This document shows positions 1-5,616 of a stretch of DNA of 6,769 nt, one piece after another. This DNA comes from Gemmataceae bacterium (GTDB lineage Bacteria; Planctomycetota; Planctomycetia; Gemmatales; Gemmataceae). Under the pieces are notes generated by a model that saw nothing but the letters and a program-made list of their open reading frames with translations, was not told the origin of the DNA and did no database searches. The stretch covers positions 1-6,769 of the forward strand of contig JAOAAM010000537.1 in the NCBI GenBank assembly GCA_026418875.1, in the 5' to 3' direction. Position 1 is the first letter of the stretch; each line of letters begins with the position of its first letter. Both the position numbers and the translations under genes were made by a program.

Positions 1-99
1 GGTCGCTGTGCGGTGCGCCTCGGTCACAATGCCCCGGACCTGATCCAGCCGCTCGCGCAGATCGCGAATCCGTTCCAGCAGCGCGCGTGTCTCGTTCAT
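1..99 (-). CDS. N-terminus of an unrecognised coiled-coil protein (partial)
   Basis: The first 33 codons of a minus-strand gene that leaves the window on the left. The start is ATG at 97-99, preceded on the minus strand by a strong purine-rich ribosome binding site (AGGGGGA, about 4 bases before the ATG). The protein begins MNETRALLERIRDLRERL. Hydrophobic residues L7, I11, L14, L18, V21, V25 and A28 fall at alternating 4-3 spacing, a clean heptad pattern, and most other residues are charged (Arg, Glu, Asp). This indicates an amphipathic helix or coiled coil. There is no signal peptide. I do not recognise the family and the function cannot be inferred from this fragment. The oxidoreductase upstream is separated from it by a terminator, so it is probably transcribed on its own. 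No convincing promoter was seen between 100 and 262. Confidence 0.6.
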   Translation of the reverse strand, partial: MNETRALLERIRDLRERLDQVRGIVTEAHRTAT

Positions 100-262
100 G
101 CGGTCCCCCTTCGTCCCCAGCATCGGCGGGGAAACCGGGGCGACTTGAAGGGTTCCGGGGGGAATTCAGCGTCGAGCGAATTCAGCGGGCGGCAGTGAAA
201 CTGGGGAAATTGCGAAGCGACACCCTCGGCAAAGATCCCACCAGACTTTCTGCTAAGCAAAT

Positions 263-302
263 AAAAAGAGGCGACCCGTTCGTTGATCACCCACGGGTCG
301 CC
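263..302 (-). terminator. Rho-independent terminator of the oxidoreductase gene
   Basis: An uninterrupted 10-bp inverted repeat (GGCGACCCGT at 270-279 and ACGGGTCGCC at 293-302) with a 13-base loop. On the minus strand the stem is followed by CTC and then a T-rich run (TTTTTATTT), the classic intrinsic terminator layout. It starts 26 bases after the stop codon of the minus-strand gene ending at 328. On the plus strand no T-run follows, so it should act in one direction only. Confidence 0.85.
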
Positions 303-327
303 CTTCGGGAGTGTTTTCGCACCGCGA

Positions 328-1701
328 TCAGATTTCAAAACCCTTGCGGTACGTCTTCTTGATGAAGGCGTTGGCCTCGGGCACATTGGTGCAGACGCAC
401 TTCTCCCCGTCGAACTCGATCCGTTTTCCGGCGCGGATGGCGACGTTGCCGAGCAACACTGCCTCGGTCAACATGCCCGCGTAGTCGAAGTTGGACATCG
501 CGATTTCCGGCTTGTTCTCGCGAATCGCGCGGACCCACTCTTCTTTCATGCCGGCGTCGCCACGGCCGTTGCGCGGTAACGATTGCGGAACCTGCTTGGC
601 GGCCTCCTCCAAACCTTCGCCCACCAATCGGTACGCGGCCCCGTAATCGTTCGGGGAGAACAGGATGCCTTTCTCGCCCACGAGGATCGACCCGCTGTCG
701 GCCAATTTCTCGCCGCCTTTGAGGAGTTTGGACAAAAGCGACTCTGGGGGCAGCATCTTTTTGCCGTCCTTCTTGCCCTCGTACCAATGCCAAGTGACCG
801 GCGGCATGGATTCACGGGCCGGAAATTGCAGCGTCACGTGAGCGTAGGAGGGGCACGTCTCGGGGTTCACGTCGCCGGCCTCGGCCTCGGCACTGACCGG
901 GCTGCCCAACTTCAACGCCATGAAGGCCATGTTCGCAGTGTGGCAAGCCATGTCGCCCAAGGCACCGGTGCCGAAATCCCACCAGCCGCGCCAGGCGAAC
1001 GGGTGGTAACCCGGGGCATAGGGTCGCTCCGGGGCCGCACCCAGGAACAGATCCCATTCGAGGTATTCCGGGATCTTGAATTCGCCCTTGGGACGCTCCA
1101 TGACCTGCGGGGCTTGCGGCCAAATCGGACGATTCGTCCAAACATGGACTTCTTTGACGGCCCCGAGGACACCGGCTTGCACGAGTTCGACGGCTCGGCG
1201 CAAGCCGTTCTCGGCCGTCCCTTGATTCCCCATCTGCGTGCAAACGCGATTTTCTCGGGCGGCCAAACGCATCTGCCTCGCTTCCCAGACGGTGTGGCAC
1301 AAAGGTTTCTGGCAGTAAACATGCTTGCCCATGCGCATCGCTTTCATGGCCGGCGGGGCATGCATGTGGTCCGGGGTGCTGATCGTGACCGCGTCGATCT
1401 TGTCACCCAGCTTGTCGAGCATCTCGCGGTAATCGCGGAAGGTTTGCGCTTCGGGAAACCTCTTTTTCCTTTCGTCGATCATCCGCCGGTCGACATCGCA
1501 AAGGGCGATGACCGTGCCCAACGGGCCGCATTGGTCGATGTCGCTGGCCCCCTTGCCGCCGACGCCAATCCCCGCGAACTGCAATTTGCCGTTGGGCCGA
1601 TCCGCCGCACGAGCCGCCGATCGAGCCGACGCCAGCAGCCAGTAACTAGCACCCGCCGCAGCCGAAGAGCGCAGGAAGCTCCGCCGAGTCAGACGCTTCA
1701 T
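328..1701 (-). CDS. Tat-exported Gfo/Idh/MocA family oxidoreductase
   Basis: A predicted NAD(P)-dependent sugar or cyclitol oxidoreductase of 457 residues. The N-terminus MKRLTRRSFLRSSAAAG carries a twin-arginine motif (RRSFLR, residues 6-11), then a hydrophobic stretch ending near an AxA-type site around residues 30-33, so it should be exported folded by the Tat system. The Rossmann fold follows, with the dinucleotide loop GIGVGGKG at 44-51, TPDHMHAP at 109-116 and CQKPLCHT at 130-137, the usual EKP motif with Gln in place of Glu; its Lys132 is the family's conserved lysine. GALGDMACH at 246-254 supplies the Asp/His pair of the substrate domain. ATG at 1699-1701 is preferred over an in-frame start at 1776 because it places the Tat motif at the N-terminus and has GAGG about 9 bases upstream. 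The family is clear; the substrate cannot be told. Confidence 0.92.
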   Translation of the reverse strand: MKRLTRRSFLRSSAAAGASYWLLASARSAARAADRPNGKLQFAGIGVGGKGASDIDQCGPLGTVIALCDVDRRMIDERKKRFPEAQTFRDYREMLDKLGDKIDAVTISTPDHMHAPPAMKAMRMGKHVYCQKPLCHTVWEARQMRLAARENRVCTQMGNQGTAENGLRRAVELVQAGVLGAVKEVHVWTNRPIWPQAPQVMERPKGEFKIPEYLEWDLFLGAAPERPYAPGYHPFAWRGWWDFGTGALGDMACHTANMAFMALKLGSPVSAEAEAGDVNPETCPSYAHVTLQFPARESMPPVTWHWYEGKKDGKKMLPPESLLSKLLKGGEKLADSGSILVGEKGILFSPNDYGAAYRLVGEGLEEAAKQVPQSLPRNGRGDAGMKEEWVRAIRENKPEIAMSNFDYAGMLTEAVLLGNVAIRAGKRIEFDGEKCVCTNVPEANAFIKKTYRKGFEI

Positions 1702-1743
1702 GGAATCGTACCTCGAGAGGAAAATGGAGAGGGTTCGGTCGTT

Positions 1744-1772
1744 AGTGTAAAAAGTCCGCGCGCTGCTAGCAA
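1744..1772 (-). promoter_or_regulatory. Candidate sigma-70-type promoter for the oxidoreductase gene
   Basis: Read on the minus strand, TTGCTA (1767-1772, 4 of 6 to the -35 consensus) and TACACT (1744-1749, 4 of 6 to the -10 consensus) are exactly 17 bases apart. Transcription would begin near 1737, giving a leader of about 36 bases before the ATG at 1701. A start there would exclude the longer reading frame beginning at 1776. This is inferred from consensus matching only. Confidence 0.4.
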
Positions 1773-1791
1773 GCAACCCACCGCGATTTAC

Positions 1792-1813
1792 ACCACGAGC
1801 GCTATGTCGTGGT
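1792..1813 (-). terminator. Possible weak hairpin downstream of the zinc-ribbon gene
   Basis: A 7-bp perfect inverted repeat (ACCACGA at 1792-1798 and TCGTGGT at 1807-1813) with an 8-base loop, 60 bases after the stop codon of the minus-strand gene ending at 1874. No U-run follows the stem on the minus strand, so if it terminates transcription it is weak or Rho-assisted. The rest of the 1702-1873 gap holds the oxidoreductase promoter candidate and nothing else I recognise. Confidence 0.25.
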
Positions 1814-1873
1814 TTTCAAGTCTTGATTGGTGATCGGGTTCGAGGATGGGCAGGCCAGATCCCGCACCCAGCG

Positions 1874-2629
1874 TCAGATCGGCGGAGGAGGTTCTTCCGC
1901 GAAGCCCTCGATGACGGCCTTGTCTCGTAACGTCATGATGTTCCACAAGCCGACGATGAACGCGACGCTCAGCGTGGTCAACACCGCAGCGATCATCGCC
2001 CAGGTGTATGACTCCAGCGTCCGCATCTTGAATGCGCCGACGCAAATGATCCCCGCATAAATGAGCGAGCAGGCCGCCCCGACCATGATGATGACCCGGC
2101 TGACCACGATCTTCTGCCATTCTTCTTCCAGCTTTGCTTCGCTGAGCTTTTTGAATTCCGGCGTGTCGAGGTAGTAGCTCTTGAAGACGATCGGGAATAA
2201 GCCGACGATGAACACGATGATCGAGATCGCCCCGAGGATAATCCCGGTCGCCAGCATGATGTTCGAAGGGACGACGACCTTGGCCAACGCCGGACCGCGC
2301 TTACTTTTCTTGAAACGATCCAAGACGATGCCTGCGGCGGCCCGTTGCTTCTCCGCCTTCACGGTGTCGTCTTCTTCGGCATCGGTGATGACGCGGTAGG
2401 GATTCTTCGCCCAGTCGTCATCATCCTTCGTGGTCTTGGCCGGGGCCGCTTTCGGGCTGTCGGCCTCGGATCCCTTTGCTCGCGTGGCAGCCACTGTCTG
2501 CTGACCTGAAGTCGTCGCCGGCACGGCAAAAATGTGCTCACACTTGGGGCATTTGATTTTTTTCCCGGCCGGAATTGGCTCTTGACGCTTCAGCACAACC
2601 TTACACGAAGGACAAGTGTACTGGTACAT
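1874..2629 (-). CDS. Zinc-ribbon membrane protein with three predicted transmembrane segments
   Basis: A 251-residue protein with an N-terminal zinc finger. Cysteines 6, 9, 27 and 30 form two CPxC knuckles (CPSC at 6-9, CPKC at 27-30), matching the MJ0042/zinc_ribbon type common at the N-terminus of planctomycete and myxobacterial membrane proteins. A low-complexity linker rich in Ala, Lys, Thr and Asp (about 38-90) and a basic stretch (RFKKSKR, 105-111) follow. Three hydrophobic segments lie at about 121-149, 178-200 and 209-233. Between the first two is a charged helix (KKLSEAKLEEEWQK, 160-173). The tail ends EEPPPPI. There is no cleavable signal peptide, so the ribbon probably faces the cytoplasm. 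The ribosome binding site for ATG 2627-2629 is weak (GAGA 8 bases upstream). The function is unknown; ribbons of this type bind Zn and may mediate protein or nucleic acid contacts. Confidence 0.85.
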   Translation of the reverse strand: MYQYTCPSCKVVLKRQEPIPAGKKIKCPKCEHIFAVPATTSGQQTVAATRAKGSEADSPKAAPAKTTKDDDDWAKNPYRVITDAEEDDTVKAEKQRAAAGIVLDRFKKSKRGPALAKVVVPSNIMLATGIILGAISIIVFIVGLFPIVFKSYYLDTPEFKKLSEAKLEEEWQKIVVSRVIIMVGAACSLIYAGIICVGAFKMRTLESYTWAMIAAVLTTLSVAFIVGLWNIMTLRDKAVIEGFAEEPPPPI

Positions 2630-2669
2630 GGCCGGTATCTCGCAGCGAAACGCCGTCGCAACACCTTTC

Positions 2670-2711
2670 CTACACGTGACATCAACCCTCCTATACGTTA
2701 CATCAACTCAC
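2670..2711. repeat. Two-copy 21-bp tandem repeat in a divergent intergenic region
   Basis: Two adjacent 21-bp units, 2670-2690 and 2691-2711, match at 17 of 21 positions. The shared core is TAyACGTkACATCAAC. The period equals two turns of B-DNA, so both copies face the same side of the helix, as expected for paired sites of a DNA-binding protein. The repeat lies 41-82 bases upstream of the zinc-ribbon gene and about 200 bases upstream of the DUF1573 gene. No good -35/-10 pair was found inside it. The role as an operator is inference. Confidence 0.5.
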
Positions 2712-2824
2712 AGCGGCGTGCCACTCGTCGCTATCGAACGGCGGGACGCTAACCGACCGCCCTGCGTCGATGGGCAAACTGGGCAATTTAAGGCAAAGAA
2801 ACCGCCCCTGCGAGCAAATCCGGC

Positions 2825-2853
2825 TTCTCGGCCCCCTCGCCTTGGGTTATGAT
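2825..2853 (+). promoter_or_regulatory. Candidate promoter for the DUF1573 gene
   Basis: TATGAT at 2848-2853 matches 5 of 6 bases of the -10 consensus. The hexamer 17 bases upstream (TTCTCG, 2825-2830) matches only 3 of 6 at -35, so the call rests mostly on the -10. Transcription would begin near 2860, about 52 bases before the chosen ATG at 2912, which would exclude the longer in-frame start at 2849. Confidence 0.35.
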
Positions 2854-2911
2854 CCCGACGGATCGGGTCGATACTCCCGGAGGAACTCCAGTGCGGGGCA
2901 GAGGGGAGATC

Positions 2912-3943
2912 ATGCGTCAGGTATTGCTGACCGTTGCCGGGGTTGTTTTTTTGCTGGGCAGCGGAATCTCGGCCCAGGAACAGGGATGGGCAGCGAAATT
3001 TTTCCAGGGCAATCTGACCCACGATTTCGGGAATGTTCCCTGGGGTGCCCAGTTAACGCACAAGTTTACGATCACCAACATTTACAATGTCCCGTTCGTT
3101 GTCGAAGACGCCAGAGTGTCTTGCGGCTGCGTCTCCGTGAAAAAGCCGGCCGGGGTCATCCCGCCCCGGGGCACCGCCGAACTCGAGGCCAATATGGACA
3201 CGCGCAAGGCCGGCGCGACGGGAAAGCCCAAGATCGTCAACATCTTCGTCAAATTGACTTCCGTACCGCAAAGCCCCACGGACAAAATTTTCACCTCCAG
3301 TTGCACGCTCACGGTCAGTTGCCTCGCCCAAGGCAGCATCCGCTACAGCCATGAGAAATTGCAGTTCGGTGTCGTGAGCCTGGGTACCCCGGCCGTCGCC
3401 GTCTTGGACATTGAACACTTCACGAACCCGGCGTTCGAGATCACGGGCGTCGTCAGCCACAATCATCCGGTAGACGTGTCCGTCCAACGGGTCCAGCCGC
3501 GCATGGGGGGGCGAGTGGCTTATCGCGTGGTCGGAACCTTGCGTCAAGACGCCCCCGCCGGGGAGATCAAGTATGAAGTCCAACTCAGCACCAACGATCG
3601 CACCACCCCCGTGCTCGATGTGATTATGGAGGGGATCATCCAAGCTCCGCTGATCGCTTCCCCCAACCAGATCAACTTGGGAAGCGTGAAGGTCAACGAA
3701 ATCGTTTCGGGTCGGGTCGTGCTGCGCGGTCCGGCTGGGAATTCGTTCCGCATCCTCGGTGTGGACGGTCAGGGCGACGGCCTGAGCGTGAAGGTGCCGG
3801 ACAAAGCGGCGTCCACGCATTTGATCGTCGTCGAGTTTGTGCCGCAGCAGGCTGGCAAAATGAGTCGCACGCTGACCATCAAGACCGACCTCGCCGGCGA
3901 CCTGTCCGCCAGTGTCACGGTCGAGGGAGTCGGCGTGCCTTGA
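2912..3943 (+). CDS. Secreted DUF1573 domain protein (Ig-like repeats)
   Basis: A 343-residue exported protein. MRQVLLTVAGVVFLLGSGIS at 1-20, followed by AQEQ, is a typical Sec signal peptide with cleavage likely after AQ or near residue 21. The DUF1573 domain covers about 34-115: HDFGNVPWGAQLTHKFTITN then the diagnostic SCGC at 70-73 and PPRGTAEL at 84-91. DUF1573 is an Ig-like beta-sandwich related to the ASH/HYDIN type. Two more beta-rich repeats with similar openings follow: LQFGVVSLGTP at about 150-160 and INLGSVKVNEIVSG at about 254-267. Only the first retains the Cys-Gly-Cys. ATG 2912-2914 was chosen because GAGGGGAG lies just upstream and the signal peptide then starts at residue 1; the in-frame ATG at 2849 would add 21 non-signal residues. 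It is probably periplasmic or surface-located. The molecular role of this family is not established. Confidence 0.88.
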   Translation: MRQVLLTVAGVVFLLGSGISAQEQGWAAKFFQGNLTHDFGNVPWGAQLTHKFTITNIYNVPFVVEDARVSCGCVSVKKPAGVIPPRGTAELEANMDTRKAGATGKPKIVNIFVKLTSVPQSPTDKIFTSSCTLTVSCLAQGSIRYSHEKLQFGVVSLGTPAVAVLDIEHFTNPAFEITGVVSHNHPVDVSVQRVQPRMGGRVAYRVVGTLRQDAPAGEIKYEVQLSTNDRTTPVLDVIMEGIIQAPLIASPNQINLGSVKVNEIVSGRVVLRGPAGNSFRILGVDGQGDGLSVKVPDKAASTHLIVVEFVPQQAGKMSRTLTIKTDLAGDLSASVTVEGVGVP

Positions 3944-3960
3944 GAGACTGAGTGCAGTCA

Positions 3961-3996
3961 GGAACCACCGAGGCAGACCATCGCCTCGGCGGTTCC
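3961..3996 (-). terminator. Long hairpin between convergent genes
   Basis: A 14-bp stem with an 8-base loop (3961-3974 pairs with 3983-3996) has one imperfect position, 3967/3990. That position is a G-U wobble in minus-strand RNA but an A-C mismatch in plus-strand RNA, so the stem is better for the minus operon ending at 4031. It lies 17 bases after the DUF1573 stop and 34 bases after the lipoprotein stop. No T-run follows on either strand, so termination may be Rho-assisted, or the hairpin may protect 3' ends. A smaller hairpin (GACTG/CAGTC, 3946-3959) adjoins it. Confidence 0.6.
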
Positions 3997-4030
3997 ACTC
4001 TCCGCTCACCTTCCTCTCCAATCCCTCGAA

Positions 4031-4447
4031 TCAGTCGATCAAAATTTCGATCGACTGCGGCCCGCTGCGGATTTCCTGAGTCAGCGGGCTTTTCACCATG
4101 TCCGAGTACTTGTCCGGAATCCGGCCCGGCTTCGGCTCCTCGCCTTGGGCCACACTCGGCCTCTCCGCATCCATGACCACCACCCGATGTTTCCCGACCA
4201 CGGCACCATCCTTCATCGTGTTCGTCTTCGGATCGCGGTATTGCAGACGGAATCGGCCTGCGTCATCGGTCTCCGCGATGGACGTTGGGCCGTTCTCCGG
4301 CAGGAATTGCAGGAACAGCCCCTTCATGGGCTGGCCTTTGACCTTCACCACGCCGTCGACCTCGGCGATTTCGTAGCTCGGGCCGGAGCAACCGGCCACG
4401 GCAGCCATAATTAATGCCGTGGCCCAGAGTGTCGTTCGGGGAATCAC
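4031..4447 (-). CDS. Small lipoprotein with a transthyretin/carboxypeptidase-regulatory-like domain
   Basis: A 138-residue lipoprotein reading MIPRTTLWATALIMAAVAGC from a GTG start at 4445-4447. A short basic head, a hydrophobic core and the lipobox VAGC put the lipidated cysteine at residue 20. The mature part opens with DGVVKVKGQPMKGLFLQFLP (31-50), then TDDAGRFRLQY (60-70) and GAVVGKHRVVVMDA (81-94), the pattern of the small beta-sandwich lipoproteins that accompany DUF1559 genes in planctomycetes. GTG is preferred because AGGAG lies 5 bases upstream; the in-frame ATG at 4460-4462 has GAGG directly abutting it, too close to work well, and would put five extra residues before the signal peptide. 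It sits 22 bases after the DUF1559 stop and is almost certainly co-transcribed. Its function is unknown; it probably acts at a membrane face. Confidence 0.85.
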   Translation of the reverse strand: MIPRTTLWATALIMAAVAGCSGPSYEIAEVDGVVKVKGQPMKGLFLQFLPENGPTSIAETDDAGRFRLQYRDPKTNTMKDGAVVGKHRVVVMDAERPSVAQGEEPKPGRIPDKYSDMVKSPLTQEIRSGPQSIEILID

Positions 4448-4469
4448 GGATTCTCCTGCCATCCTCGTA

Positions 4470-5471
4470 TTAGAAGTCGCCGCTGACTGGCTCTCCACCG
4501 GCTCGGGTCGACAGCGCACACAGCAACGCTTGAGGCATCGTCTGCTGGAAGAAGCGAACGGTGCCATCCACCATGCAGAAGTTGGCCCCACCCGGATGAC
4601 CGCTCCCCCAGGCATTGACACGCATGTCTTGGGCGAGCCAGCCGCTACCCGGCGAGTTGGGAACCATGTGATTGATTGGCACCGCGCAACTGCAAAAGAT
4701 GTGGCCTGTCCCCTTCCAACCGCCCGACCAAGCCCACATCGACCATTGGTACATCAGCAGGTTGCTTCTCTGACTCGGCGGGGGAAGGTTGAAGTTCGGG
4801 GCATCGTGGAATTTTTCGCCCAACAAGATGGTGTTGCTGGCACCGTCCCGGATGTCCGAGAACGAGATCTGCCGGCCGTACGGAGGGGTTGGATTCGGCG
4901 GACTCGGTTCGAGGTGCAGGTACAACACGCCGTTCGGCTGAGCCGGCCCCAAAGGTATCGAGCCAGGATGATACGACACCGTCCCATAATTCCCCGCGTA
5001 GCTCGTCCCGGCGTAAAATCCGGCGTAGTTCACCCCGGACCCGGAACTCGTCGGATTCGCGGGAACTTGAAACGGATTCTGCTCAAAATAGTCCGCGGGA
5101 CAAACCAGGGTGCTGATGACGGTGCCCGCCCGACCGCTGTCCGTATTCGCTTGCAAATTGTTGTGGTCCCATTGTCGGGCGAGGTTTTCCTGCTCGATGT
5201 ACGGCAGAAGGTGGACGTAGAAGGTAATCCCGCGCCACGGGCCAGAGGTTTGCGTCAAGCCCTTGGGCAAGCGGTTGTACGTTACGTGATAGTTGTGAAC
5301 CGCCAATCCGAGCTGTTTCAGGTTGTTGCTGCACCGGACCCGCGCTGCCGCATCCCGGACTTTCTGGACGGCGGGAAGCAGCAGTCCGATCAGGACGGCA
5401 ATAATCGAGATGACGACTAACAACTCGATCAGAGTGAAACCGCGACGCCGCGGCGGCTGCGGATAAAACAT
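4470..5471 (-). CDS. DUF1559 protein with type IV pilin-like leader and H-X9-DG motif
   Basis: A 333-residue pseudopilin-like protein. The prepilin leader RRRGFTLIELLVVISIIAVL (8-27) has the cleavage site between G11 and F12 and the conserved Glu at mature position 5 (E16); the hydrophobic helix runs to about residue 34. Next comes PAVQKVRDAAARVRCSNNLK (33-52), the hallmark of planctomycete DUF1559. SFSDIRDGASNTILLGEKFH at 203-222 is the conserved central motif. At the end H292 and D302-G303 make the H-X9-DG signature. ATG at 5469-5471 was chosen over an upstream GTG at 5495 since it gives the usual short leader and has GGGGTGG upstream. The family is hugely expanded in planctomycetes and is thought to be processed by a prepilin peptidase and envelope-associated; individual functions are unknown. 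It is first in an operon with the lipoprotein gene. Confidence 0.95.
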   Translation of the reverse strand: MFYPQPPRRRGFTLIELLVVISIIAVLIGLLLPAVQKVRDAAARVRCSNNLKQLGLAVHNYHVTYNRLPKGLTQTSGPWRGITFYVHLLPYIEQENLARQWDHNNLQANTDSGRAGTVISTLVCPADYFEQNPFQVPANPTSSGSGVNYAGFYAGTSYAGNYGTVSYHPGSIPLGPAQPNGVLYLHLEPSPPNPTPPYGRQISFSDIRDGASNTILLGEKFHDAPNFNLPPPSQRSNLLMYQWSMWAWSGGWKGTGHIFCSCAVPINHMVPNSPGSGWLAQDMRVNAWGSGHPGGANFCMVDGTVRFFQQTMPQALLCALSTRAGGEPVSGDF

Positions 5472-5500
5472 GGGCCACCCCAAGGAAAACACCACGGAGG

Positions 5501-5527
5501 CCGACTCGGCTTGCTTTGCCGGGTCGG
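5501..5527 (-). other. Hairpin in the DUF1559 leader
   Basis: A 10-position stem (CCGACTCGGC at 5501-5510 against GCCGGGTCGG at 5518-5527) with a 7-base loop. It would lie 30-56 bases before the DUF1559 ATG, inside the leader transcribed from the promoter at 5544-5572. In minus-strand RNA the pair 5506/5522 is an A-C mismatch, in plus-strand RNA a wobble. No T-run follows, so it is not an intrinsic terminator. A role in mRNA stability or translation is possible but unproven. Confidence 0.4.
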
Positions 5528-5543
5528 ATGAAACACTTGGTTG

Positions 5544-5572
5544 ATCTTATGCGATTAGACACCCTCTCTCAA
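5544..5572 (-). promoter_or_regulatory. Sigma-70-type promoter for the DUF1559-lipoprotein operon
   Basis: On the minus strand TTGAGA (5567-5572, 5 of 6 to the -35 consensus) and TAAGAT (5544-5549, 4 of 6 to the -10 consensus) are separated by exactly 17 bases. Transcription would start near 5537, giving a leader of about 66 bases. The promoter lies in the 145-base gap after the isomerase stop codon, which argues for independent expression of the operon. An inverted repeat (5537-5544 / 5569-5576) overlaps both ends of it. Confidence 0.5.
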
Positions 5573-5616
5573 CCAAAATCCGGGCCGATTGTCGCACCGA
5601 GTTCATTCCCCTATCC

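Noticed and set aside
583..1833. Long plus-strand open frame of 416 codons opposite the oxidoreductase gene
   Set aside because: It is antisense to a gene with clear family motifs. Its translation is rich in Arg, His and Gly with no recognisable domain, as expected for the reverse complement of a GC-rich gene.
2676..2704. Plus-strand promoter made of GTGACA and TACATC within the tandem repeat
   Set aside because: The -35 matches 5 of 6 but the -10 only 3 of 6, and the leader to the DUF1573 ATG would exceed 200 bases. The site at 2825-2853 has a better -10.
2670..2711. CRISPR-like or mobile-element repeat
   Set aside because: There are only two imperfect copies with no spacer between them, no terminal inverted repeats and no cas or transposase gene.
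2708..3022. Minus-strand frame of 104 codons in the divergent intergenic region
   Set aside because: It overlaps the signal peptide of the DUF1573 gene, lacks a good ribosome site and has no recognisable sequence.
3053..4021. Minus-strand open frame of 322 codons opposite the DUF1573 gene
   Set aside because: It is a shadow of the DUF1573 coding sequence, rich in Asp, His and Arg with no domain, and it runs through the 3961-3996 hairpin.
4419..5420. Plus-strand open frame of 333 codons opposite the DUF1559 gene
   Set aside because: It is the complement of a gene with unmistakable DUF1559 motifs, and its translation shows no family pattern.
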